Source: Cryptomeria japonica
Taxonomy: Eukaryota; Streptophyta; Pinopsida; Cupressales; Cupressaceae
Length of the DNA: 64,000 nucleotides
Assembly: GCF_030272615.1 (NCBI RefSeq)
Contig: NC_081409.1
Coordinates: forward strand, 532,868,291-532,932,290
Direction of reading: 5' to 3'
Shown: positions 1 through 10,008 of the stretch, piece by piece
Layout of the letters: every line of letters begins with the position of its first letter
Numbering within the stretch: the first letter of the stretch is position 1
The notes under the pieces: generated by a model
The model's database searches: none
Told to the model about the DNA's origin: nothing
Seen by the model: the letters and a program-made list of their open reading frames with translations, nothing else
Position numbers and translations under genes: made by a program

Positions 1-764
1 ATATTTTTATTATAGAAGGACAATAAGTTTCTTTCTTCTTCTTTTTTTCTTTAAGATCATCTTCATCTTGTTTTTTTTAATATTATAATATTATGTATAT
101 GATATTTAATTTTATTTTTATTTTTTTTTTTAAACTATAATATGGATATAATTATTGACAATGCCGAAAGGATAAAATACACAAAGGATAAACTATAAAT
201 TCTAATGTTTTAAAACTCATCTAGTTTAATTACACAGAGGATAAATTATCCTAAGAGTCGAACAAGCACAAGGGAAGAAAATTATTCTGAGGAGAAAAAC
301 AAATACACGCAGAGGATTAATTTTTGAAAGATAAATAATTCACAGGAGGATAAATTGCTTTGAGGGATAAAATACATAAAAGAATAAATTTTTGAAAGAT
401 ACATAATCATAGGAAGATAAATTGTTTATTCTTTAGAGACAATAAAATAAACTGAATATTGATTTGAGAAAGGATTTTCATAGAGCTAATTTCCCCACAA
501 AGATATACATAAGCAAATATTCACAGGGTGTGGTGCATAAAATCACAATATGGATATATTTTGAGATAAATGAATCAAAGATATGCACTCACAGAGATAT
601 GAATTTTGCACACTAAAAATATATATCTTTTTTTTTTATTTCAATTTTCGCAAAGGGACACATTTTCACAAATTCATTCTTAGAGAAGAGAAAGATAAAT
701 AACTTCTGAGATATTTATTGAGAAAAGATAAAGACGTTTTTGAGAAAAGATCTTTCACAGAGAT
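1..764 (+). repeat. AT-rich duplicated segment, copy 1
   Basis: This stretch is similar, in the same order and orientation, to 26830-27021 plus 28667-29287. Shared landmarks include the opening ATATTTTTATTATA, the repeated phrases around GGATAAATT, and the closing AAAAGATCTTTCACA. The second copy carries about 1.6 kb of extra DNA between the two matching blocks and is cut at its right end by element D. Copy 1 runs on past the D insertion point (AGAGATAATTAAAC), so it preserves the uninterrupted sequence. It may begin before the window. No coding capacity is visible. It could be an old tandem duplication or two members of a dispersed repeat family; I cannot tell which. Confidence 0.75.
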
Positions 765-1805
765 AATTAAACACAGGGAAATGCATTTGTTTTTTTTTTC
801 TCTTCATTTTTGTTCTCTTTAAAAATACACTAAAGAAGTATTTATTTATATTATTTTATTCTAAAAAAAAATATGATTATTTTCTTGATTTACTTGGGCA
901 AATGAGGATAATTTGTTCCTAATATATTTCACTCTTGTTCCTTGAAATCTAAATTTTTGGAAAGAAATAAAAAATCAATGTGAATGGGAAAAAAAGAGCT
1001 TAAATGATATTCTCATTTACATTCTCAAAAAGAGTGTATTAATTAATGACAATTATTCAAATTTTATTTCCTATTTGCATATAAAACTTCTCTATCAAAG
1101 TCTTCACAAATTTACAATAAGAAAAACATACAAGTGAATAGAATTCTATTTTTCTTCAACTACATAAAAATCTGTTTCAAAACATGAGAGTAGATAAGAA
1201 GGAACCTGGATCGAACGAGTCACTTGTTATTGAAACGCTACCCTTCTTCACTCCTTCCTTGTAGCTTGATAAGATCTCTTCAAAAGCTTGAAAATCCTAC
1301 CATACAATGTGACTACAAAATCCTACTACTACTAACAAGAATTTGCAAGAACTCAAGAAATTACTTTTTTTTTTCTTCATCCAAACCAAAAATAAATTCC
1401 CTTCTTTGAAATTTTAGCATATATTATATAAAAAAGATGCACCATTCCCACTATCAAAAGAATTAATTGAAAATAGAGATTCTTTTCCAAAATTAACTTC
1501 ATGCAAAATTGATTGTTGACATAGTGGGGGAGTTACATGCAAGAAGATGGAATTTGAAATCCACTTCTAGAAACTTCTCATTTTCTCCTAGGACATGTGG
1601 TCAATTGGTATTTTGAGTAAATAAATAATTTTCCAATTAAAGTTATGTCCTCATGCGAGCCACCACTTATTAATTCTTTTCTTTTAAAATATTTCAACCT
1701 TATTAAATTAATTTTTTTTAACTAACATTACTCTTAAAATTAATAATAATAATGAAAGTAGTAATAATAATAAGAAAAACAAGGTCTAAAAAGAGGGTTA
1801 TGACA
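765..1805. other. AT-rich stretch, no gene seen
   Basis: Low-complexity AT-rich sequence with only short open frames that lack any recognisable motif. Its right edge, ending GGGTTATGACA at 1805, is probably the inner edge of the 3' LTR of the gypsy remnant H, because a purine-rich tract (minus-strand sense) follows immediately. The far edge of that LTR could not be placed. Confidence 0.5.
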
Positions 1806-2566
1806 TCCTTCACCCCTTAAATTGTGCATCATCCTGATGCACTTATTTAATATAACCATAAAAGGAGTTATAGTCCAATATAAGTCTAAGACAAAAAGAA
1901 AACAATTGTTGCATCTCAATAGTGTCCTCCCATGTATCACTCCTCTCATCATATTGATTCCTTTGTACCTTGCATCAACCAACCTCTCTATTGTACAATT
2001 GGCACGTGTGCCCCTCCAAGACTCTGAATGGCTCTATTGTTCTTCCCCCTTATTCTTAGGAAGATCATTTATCACTTCATCAAACCTTATTGGATAAGTT
2101 ACCTTCTTTGTTGATCATTTCCATCATAGTTGCCCCTAATACTTTTTATCCATCCCTTAGATTTTGATTAGGAATTATTACTTTGATTGCTATTGAATTG
2201 TTGTGTTTCCCTTGAATTCATGCTTCCCTTGTCAAAATTTTATCTTTTTGTTGCTAGGGCTTGAATTTTACTTCCCTGTTTTAAAGTTTTTTCAATTTCT
2301 TCATTCATACCTTCGAGTCTATGCACATCAACTTCTGACCTTATGTTGGTATTTTCCCTAGAAAAAAAAATTCTAGGTTGGACCCTTCTCATCTTTTAAC
2401 ACATAGGTTCACGCTTTATCAATTTGGAAAACTTATTCAATATTGTTGAATAGTCAAAGCCCCTTGTCAAAGATTATAAGATTATATCTCCTTAAATAAT
2501 CATACTAACCACCCTTTGGTGAACAGTTGATCTTATGTGATTATATCCTTGTTTCATGTTAATCAA

Positions 2567-2749
2567 TCATCTAGTTGCTTTCTTGATAAGTTGATAAAGA
2601 CCCCAAAATGCCTTAGTTGTTTCACTAATGTCCTTTAGTTCTAAGTATTTTTCCATTTCATTCAACCAACCTTTAGCTCCTTCACAAATTTGCTTTCCTT
2701 TGAACTTAGGTTGAGTAATTTCCTTCAAATCCTTAGATGGATCTAACAT
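2567..2749 (-). pseudogene. gypsy Gag fragment of H
   Basis: The 60-codon open stretch reads like the start of the retrotransposon Gag domain of plant Ty3/gypsy elements: a PKFKGK motif, then GWLNEMEKYLEL, then TKAFWGLYQLIKKA. In intact relatives this helical capsid domain runs for about 100 residues and is followed by a zinc knuckle. Here the frame continues upstream without an obvious start, stops after KKATR, and resumes briefly (LINMKQ). No knuckle is found. Gag would form the virus-like particle around the element RNA; this copy cannot. The family assignment rests on motif order seen by eye. Confidence 0.55.
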
Positions 2750-3130
2750 ATCATTTTCCCTACTATTATCTATCTCATTACCTTGATTATTTTTAGGGTT
2801 GAAATTTTAAAATTTCACTTCTATTTTCAATACCATTTTGTCTTTCTCTAAGGTCTTACATTGATTGTTCCATGGAGTTGATCTTATCCCTTTGCTCAGT
2901 TAAGATGTTGATTATAGCTTCGACTCTTGTTGTTGATTCACTTTGTGTTCTTGTTTATTTCCATCATTTCTAGCTTCCCTTTGACTCCTTGTAGTGTTGG
3001 TGTCTCCTTCAAATTTAAATTTATTATTCAATTTATGATTGAAGATATAAAAATTTATCTCTACTACTCCCAACTGCTTCTAAGATACTCTTCAATATTG
3101 CATAGTTGAAGTGATTTCAAGGCCTAGACT

Positions 3131-3153
3131 TGAACCTTCACTCTGATACCACA
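3131..3153 (-). other. primer-binding site of H
   Basis: The minus strand reads TGGTATCAGAGTGAAGG, the usual plant LTR-retrotransposon primer-binding site complementary to a methionine tRNA 3' end. It lies directly beside an LTR edge that starts TGTAATAACCC on the plus strand. Confidence 0.65.
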
Positions 3154-3540
3154 TGTAATAACCCACTTATCTTAATCCAAAAATCTCAATTGATTTTTTT
3201 TTTCTATTTTTAATATTAATATTGATTTCTTATTCTTACTTATTCTTAATTGTGTTTGATTCAATCACATACTCAAGTAAATCTATCCAAACAGGATAGA
3301 CATATAACCATATGGGTTAGGCATCTATCCATACAGGACTAGGCATCTAACCATATAGGTTAGGCATCTATCCATACGATACTAGGCATCTAACCATATA
3401 GGTTAGGCATCCATCCATATGGGTTAAGTATCTATCCATATGGGACAAGAGGTTTCATCTATCCAATACAAGATAGGCATCTACCCAAACAGGGTAGGCC
3501 TCTATTCATAAGAATAGGATATGCTCTAGCCAGAGACTTT
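3154..3540 (-). repeat. H 5' LTR, inner part
   Basis: The LTR begins at TGTAATAACCCAC right next to the primer-binding site, so this is the U5 end of the 5' LTR of H on the minus strand. The outer end was not found; the value given is only where the tandem repeat inside it fades. There is no second full copy in the window to align against. Confidence 0.45.
3280..3518. repeat. tandem repeat, 21-22 bp unit
   Basis: About eight to ten degenerate units built on AGGCATCTAACCATATAGG, with alternating versions containing CTATCCATAC, so a roughly 43 bp dimer is visible in the middle. Units are directly adjacent without spacers. It lies inside the LTR of H. Confidence 0.7.
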
Positions 3541-5483
3541 TGACTCATTGAAACCATCTTAGCCCTGATTCAATCTCTAAATACTACACTCCTCTACTAG
3601 GAATGCATTGAGGTCACTGTCTTTAGGAGTATATAAAATAATTATATAAACAAGCTTGAGTTCTGTCTCAAAATTCATCCTAAAGCCTCGAGAAGTCAAG
3701 TGAATCCATACGGGATTCCTTTAGAGTATGCATTGAATTAATTTTAACCTTGTAATTAGCATTATATGTACCCTTTGATTAAAATACCAAGAAGCTTCGA
3801 GAACCAACTATTCACCCATAACCAAAACCTAATCCCCATCCCCGAACATCTGAGTGCAAGGGGCAACTCCATCCCTAGACTTCCTACATACCCATTTTGG
3901 CATGGGATCAAGGTGTAAAGTATGTAGTTCTTGTTTCTAACTATGGTTTAATGTAAATCATTTGGTGGGTATGCAACCCTTTCTAGGGTCATTGTCATAG
4001 ACAGTTTCTCTGCAGTTGCTACCCATGATGGTAGCTTTATAGAAAAAAGGCTCAAGGCGGCCTTCTTCTTGTGGCCTAAAACAACTAAGACCTTTTTCCT
4101 ATTATATACATCACCCCTAATATGTTACCATCTGTTGAAAACATCAAGATAAAATAAATTCCAAGATCAAAAAACACAACCAAACCCTAATGGGGTTTTC
4201 TACAGTTTAACTGAGCGAATGTTATCTTTTTAGATTATTGATCTAAGAGGGATTACCCACCCCTTGGATTTTAACTTCCAAATTACCCTTATTTCTCCTT
4301 GGAGGTTTATAGAGACAATGCCATAGATGCCATTGTTGCAGCTTTATTGGGCATTAAGTGCAGTAGTTCAACACGACAACATTACCCATAAGCATGATCT
4401 AGAGGCACCATAGATATCAAACGCTGCTAGTTTTTGGTTTCAACTCCTCTTGTTTAGTTTTCTAACTAGGAATTTAACTTTGAATTCATGAATCTGAAAT
4501 GAAGAAATACATTAATACAAACTATGATTTAAGAAACTATTATTCACAAGGAATTATCGCTTGAGATTAAAACTAAGGTATAAATTTTACATAAATAAAG
4601 GAACATAAATAAATCAACTTCTTTGGAGTGGTATTATCTTGAAAGAAAATTATGATAGTAATTAAAACTCTGAAACCTAAACTAAATACATGAAAGTACT
4701 ATTTGTTTGGAAACTATGATACTTGTAAAATAAAAAACTTATGAAAAAGATTCGATCTACTTGTATGATATAATTGTTTTGAAACAATCATTATTCTTGA
4801 AATATGAATCTTAATGCTTGGAAGGTACTAAATTGCTTAAAAAAGATTAAATGATTAAGTAGCAAGACTTTGCAAAGTAATTTAGCACTTATTTGTTTGA
4901 AGGAAAAACTATTTTAAGGTAAGCTTGAAAATAACCAAGTTATTGATAAACCAACTAATTATCCCACTTGGAATAACATAAATTTTTATCTTTAATTATT
5001 TCCTACAATGATAACCTATAAGAATCCTGATACTTAAAAGGTATTAAATTATCAAATAATAATATTTTGGAAATAAATTAATATTTACTTGTTTGAAGGG
5101 GAAAAACTATTTAACAAAAAGCTCACATTATTTTTAATTACTAATTGTTTGAAAAAAAAAGATTAGAAGAGAGTCTAAATACTTGATAGTTAACCAATAA
5201 AGTTCCTAAACAATTCTAATCAATCTACTTCTAGATTCTTTTGAACTAATGCCAAAACCTTTGCAAGATTATAAAGAGATAACTAACTATTCCTTATATT
5301 TCTTTCCATAGTAGTAATTATGATAATGAGCAATTATTCACTTATATCTAAGATGAGACATTGGGTTATTTCTAAGGTTTCACATGTAGGTATTATGTTG
5401 TACATGCATGTAAGTGGAAAACGCCATAAAATTTACAATGAACTATAAGTAAGATAGACATAAAAAAACTTCATAGTATTATT
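3541..5483. other. AT-rich stretch, no gene seen
   Basis: No open frame with recognisable motifs, no RNA gene and no LTR pair was found. Part of it may be the outer portion of the H LTR. The last five bases, TTATT, precede the LTR of element C and are the candidate left half of its target duplication. Confidence 0.5.
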
Positions 5484-6074
5484 TGTTAGACAGTTCAAAT
5501 AACTGAAAGACAACTGAGAGGGGGTAGGGGGGTGAATTAGTTGTCATAGATTACTAGAACCATTAGCAATTTAAACTTTAATACCAGAATAGCAGTTAAA
5601 CCAATTAAGCATAAACAGTAATCACAGAATAAAATCCATCCACATAACGCCAAGATTTGTACGTGGAAAACCCAGTAAAGGGAAAAACCATGGTGTGAAG
5701 CCTACCCACCATCAGATAATACTTCTATAGTAAGAATGTGAGTTACAATTGAGGGGCCTATGCTTGCAAGAATTCCAACAAACTAGAGTGCACTTATTGT
5801 CACAAAAGGAGCCTCACTGACTACATAGAAATCCAAACTACAATCTGGAGAAGTGTTGAACTGCAAAAGATAGCATCTCCTATGCCTAAGTACAGTTCTA
5901 GTTAAGCTTAATACTGGAGGACTAAATCCTCTTACATAAACCAAATTCGATCTCCAATGATCAACCAACTCCTCTGCCTGAATGATATTACATTATTCGC
6001 ACATTTCATTCATTGACCATGACCTCTAACAATAACCATGGTGATCTACAATGAGATCTTACATCTATACATAA
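5484..6074 (-). repeat. C 3' LTR, first part (U5 side)
   Basis: Matches the start of the other C LTR at 25383, including the GACAACT...AGTTGTC hairpin (5509-5545) around a G-rich loop and the block AAGGGAAAAACCATGG. It is broken off by insertion of B at 6075 and resumes at 20199. Confidence 0.85.
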
Positions 6075-6877
6075 TGTTAGAATTAATGACAGTCCCAAAG
6101 ACACTGAGAGGGGGGGTGAATCAGTGTCTAACTAGTTAGCAGAATATTTAAACTTATTAAGAACTTTGCATCCCAAAACAGTGTACTGGTAAATAAGAAT
6201 TAATGCAACAAATAAGAATAACAAAGACGGCATAGAAAACACACCATAACACAAGATATTTAACGAGGAAATCTGGTGTGGGAAAAACCTCGATGGGATT
6301 TGTGACCCACAATATTCACTCACTGGCCAATGAATAAATATTTCTTACAATGAGGGGCCTGCACATGCAGGAAGGCCAACTGCCTAGAGCTCACTGCTCA
6401 ATAAGAGTCACACTGACTACAAAAGTGGATTATGAAATCCAATACAATGTACTACTTCAAATCAGCATCAACTATGTTAGGTTCAGTACCAGTTTAAGCT
6501 CAGTCTATAACCAAAACCTTATACAAAATTTTCCTTATGCATTTGCATATAACATCCTTCCTTTTTCTTATTTTCTACATCTCTCATACATTTGACTTAC
6601 AAGATCTCATACATATATAAGTCTTTTAAAAATGTATCATGTCATCTTTACAAGAGATAATTACATTAAAATACAATAAACAAAGGTTTATTCCCTATCG
6701 GTTGGGTGTCGGTATGCACTATTGCCATTGCCGATGAAGTGTCTGTCGGTGTATGTAGAAGTCTATTGTTGATGCCAGTAACTGTCGATGGCTTACGAGA
6801 TGAATGCCAGTTGGTTGCCAGATGGTTGCCATCAATGACAACATCAACTATTCTCATAAGAGTGTAGAATGCCAACA
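6075..6877 (-). repeat. B 3' LTR
   Basis: Starts TGTTAGAATTAATG and ends ATGCCAACA on the plus strand, matching 19409-20198 throughout. It contains a perfect 8 bp stem GACACTGA/TCAGTGTC (6100-6128) around a G-rich loop near the U5 end, and the blocks shared with A, C and E (GAGCTCACTGCTC; GTCACACTGACTAC). Confidence 0.9.
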
Positions 6878-6892
6878 ATCTCCCCCTTTGGC
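6878..6892 (-). other. B polypurine tract
   Basis: The minus strand reads CCAAAGGGGGAGAT immediately upstream of the 3' LTR (TGTTGG), the expected plus-strand primer position. Similar purine runs recur at 6971-6980 and 7021-7030. Confidence 0.75.
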
Positions 6893-7094
6893 ATTGATGG
6901 CAACACTCATGAGAAAAATCCAAAAAATAGTTCCAAAAACTAAAGTCCAAAAAGTTTCCAAAAAGATGTGCTCCCCCTGAGCAAATGATCTTCTCTGAAT
7001 AAGTATTTTTCTCTCCACTACTCCCCCTTTGACATCAATGACAAATGTTGTCAAAAATAGTCAAATGAGTGCAAAAATTTCACCTCAAAGTTTG

Positions 7095-8614
7095 TAACTA
7101 GTTGGTTACAATCTGAAATATGTCTGCCAAAACCAAATTTAGACTCTTCATGAATCTTTTGCTGTTGGTCAGGGTTGCCTCAGTCTATTGGATTGTGTCA
7201 GTGAGATAGTGCATGTGTTCTTCTGGTGATCGCTCTCCTTGAAGTAATGCCTTAAATATTTCATTTCTTAGAGAGATAAGATTGTCCAACTTAGGACCAA
7301 GTTTGTGTTTAAGTTCTCGGGCATTAGACCTAATGCTTTCCTTCTCTTTCTCAAGTTTCTCCAAATTTTCCTCAAAACCTTCTATTTCCTACTCAATAAC
7401 TAATATAGGTTCAGATGAACCAATTATGTTATCACCTATGTCATCTATTTCTTTCTATACTTTGTTGATCTCTTTTTCTAAGTCCTCTGTCAAAAGATGG
7501 GGTTTGCATGTTTCCCTATAAAGCTCCTTGTATTCAAAAATTGTAGAGTTCAGTGCCGGTAATAGTGTATTCATGTGTTTTGTGCACCTCTTTATTGTGT
7601 CTTCAAAGAATTTATCCTTCTCCTTTTCAACTTTCTCCCTGAAAGTGTCCTCACTCACCTTGTCAATGGTTATTACATTATCAGTAATAAATTTTGATAG
7701 TGTGTCCAATTTTCCTATAGAATCCTTGATGTAATCAATGTTATAATTTGGTGCAATCAACTTTAGAACTGGTAAAGTGTTATCAATTGCCTTGTAGGCC
7801 AATGCACTATATTTTGTTATCTTCTTGATTGAATCTAAAAGTTCTTTAGTAACATTTGTAGGTCTGAATTCACTTGTTGAAGTGTCAGATGTCTGACCAA
7901 TTACCTTTATTACCTCTATGCTTCCAACATTAGTAACCATTTTGTTTGTGTTTACCTATGGTGGATCAGCCTGAGTTTGCATTTCAACCTATAAAGGTTT
8001 GTCTGATTGTTTAGGTGTCTCAGTGATTGTCAATTTCTCTGCCTCTGTATGTACCTCTACCTCTATAGGTTTTTCAGTATTTTTTGTCAGTATCTCAGTC
8101 TCTGGTGGCCTTGTGCCAGCATCTTTCCCTTCACTAGGTTTTCCTGTATCTAATGGTTGCTCTATTTGGGTTGGGATCTCAACCTCAACAGTCTCTATCA
8201 GTTTCTTAGCTATGTTGCCACTATCAACATTATCATTCTTAACCTCTATACTATCCTTATCCACAATAATATTTACTTCCTGAGTATCCACATTCATGGT
8301 AAAAAGTATCTTGAATTTAGGATTTGTATCATCATGTGTGATACCTTCAGTGTTTAAGACCGATGTATCATCTATGTGTACCGGTGCAGTATCCAAAGGT
8401 TGTGGCAGTATATTATTAGTAATCTTGATGTTTGGAATTCCACCAATTTTTCCTTTGCCCTTATCCTTATCCTTTTGATACACTTTGAATGTCTTCTTTG
8501 GTCGGTTCCTTTCCTCTTGTTTATCTTTTTCAAAAAAAAATATATCCCAGTTATCAGCAGTCTCTTCTGCAATCTCATTTACTCTTCCTACCATTAAAAT
8601 TACTTGCCCGTGCC
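7095..8614 (-). pseudogene. B ORF2, C-terminal half (unknown protein)
   Basis: This is the downstream part of ORF2, cut off from its upstream half (16096-17922) by insertion of A. In reading order it has a GRVNE motif, a basic KDKGKGK stretch, a long acidic, threonine- and glutamate-rich linker (open 8633-7989, its first codons lying in the A LTR), then a lysine/glutamate-rich, probably helical segment (7940-7455) with FREKVEKEKDKFFED. Reading in the same style continues to about 7095 (GERSPEEHMHYL). The same order of elements appears in E (34200-35915), including GRVNE and KGKGK, so it was under selection as protein at some time. I recognise no enzyme motif. A structural or nucleic-acid-binding role is possible but unproven. 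Several stops make this copy inactive. Confidence 0.65.
8610..8614. repeat. target duplication GTGCC, left copy
   Basis: GTGCC lies directly before the A LTR start and again directly after the last A base (16091-16095). A perfect 5 bp duplication is typical of Copia integrase. Confidence 0.9.
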
Positions 8615-9676
8615 TGTTAGGTCCTGGAGACAACTGAGAGGGGGGGGTGAATCAGTTGTCTAATAAATTTAAACCAAAAACCATTTAACCAGCTTAATGC
8701 TTAATACCGGTAAACCAGTTAAGTATGCTGGTAGACAGTGTTAATAGTAAATTTCTATACCGGTAAGGATTAATGCACGAAACATAAACATAAAGTCATC
8801 CACAACACATAACACCAATATTTGTATGTGGGAACCCTGTAAGGGGAAAAACCATGGTGGGAAACCTTACCCACAATCAAATGATACTACTGTAGATAGT
8901 AAGTGTACATAAATGGGGTCTGCACATGTAGAAAGGCCAACAACCTAGAGCTCATTGCTCAAACATAAAATGGGAGTCACACTGACTACAGTTGGATGGT
9001 TAAATCCAATAAAAATGTACTGCACAAAATAACATCTTCATATGCTAGATTCAGTACTGATGTAATGCTGATATGCTTTTGCAAAAACCTAGCTTCACCT
9101 TCCAATGATGTCTTCGTGTATACCTCTACTTAATCTCACATATACCTTCACACAATTCCTTTTTTTTGCATTCCACATTCGATCTTACAAATAAGATCTT
9201 ACATTTATATCATACCCTAAGACCAATTTTAGTAGGTCGGCTCTACAAGATATTACAAAAAAACATTTTACATACAATATAATATCCAATGCAATAACCG
9301 ATTGAACATGTCAGCTTAATGCATTTACAACAATAATAAATCATCTCCATAGCATGCCATGCTGATCTAGAAAAGATAAACCTTCTAGTGTAACCCTAGA
9401 TAACCTTGGACCTATTTGCTGGTAAAAGAAAATATGCAAATATGAATATACCAATGATTAATTCTTCAAAACAAAGTATCCACATGATGTCTTTGACATT
9501 ACCAAGTGTCTTCCATATCATTCTAGGTACCGGGGAACATTATATCCTCCCGATGAACCATATACCAGTAATTGTGCAATAGTTACTTGCTTGCCGGTGA
9601 ATGTTGCTGGATCTCCAAAGAGCTAGTTTTCAGTAGGTGTTGACATCAATGACAAAACCATACCAAAATACCAACA
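8615..9676 (-). repeat. A 3' LTR (copy 1)
   Basis: 1,062 bp, TGTTAGGTCC to ATACCAACA. It matches 14191-15255 base for base over long stretches with scattered differences. It has a perfect 9 bp stem GACAACTGA/TCAGTTGTC at 8629-8660. In element sense it opens TGTTGGTATTTTGG and ends GGACCTAACA. Confidence 0.92.
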
Positions 9677-9690
9677 ATCTCCCCCTTTGG
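9677..9690 (-). other. A polypurine tract
   Basis: Minus-strand CCAAAGGGGGAGAT abuts the 3' LTR. Further runs of the same kind lie at 9858-9870 and 9920-9930. Confidence 0.78.
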
Positions 9691-10008
9691 CATTGATGAC
9701 AACACAAGATGGAAAAACCATCAAAGTGCCAAATACCAAAAACCAACAATCTTCTTTAAACACTAATTTCTCCCTTTGGGAGCAACATGTGTTTATCCAA
9801 AGAATTATTTTCATACCAATCTCTCCTCAAAAAGATAATGTGTTTTTCCATAGATATCTCTCCCCCTTTGACATCAAATGCTAATTTACAAAAATCAAAT
9901 TCATACAAAATACCAACTACTCCCCCTGAGAAGTAACTTCCCCATCAAAAAGACCGGAGTAAAAGATTTGTCTTTCTATTCTATCAGTTGATGACAATCA
10001 TCAACTGT

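Larger units (their letters stand above)
1806..3153 (-). mobile_element. Ty3/gypsy remnant H, deleted interior
   Basis: Read on the minus strand, this interval starts with a primer-binding site (3131-3153), passes a gag scrap (2567-2749) and ends in a polypurine-like tract (1806-1818, sense AAGGGGTGAAGGA) that abuts TGTCATAACCC, an LTR-like start. The interior is only about 1.35 kb, so protease, reverse transcriptase, RNase H and integrase are gone; no pol motif is visible. It is an old, internally deleted, immobile copy. Both boundaries rest on signal sequences rather than on an aligned LTR pair, so they are approximate. Confidence 0.6.

Noticed and set aside
1822-2097. 91-codon plus-strand frame
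   Set aside because: Lies over the minus-strand gypsy remnant and its polypurine tract; composition-driven, with no motif.
3280-3518. Regular short repeats resembling a CRISPR array
   Set aside because: Units are contiguous without unique spacers, and the context is eukaryotic repeat DNA.
9623-9814. 63-codon frame repeated at 15202-15393 and similar short frames at LTR edges (6666-7054, 33749-33952)
   Set aside because: They cross LTR ends and the polypurine tract; recurrence follows from LTR duplication, and no coding motif is present.
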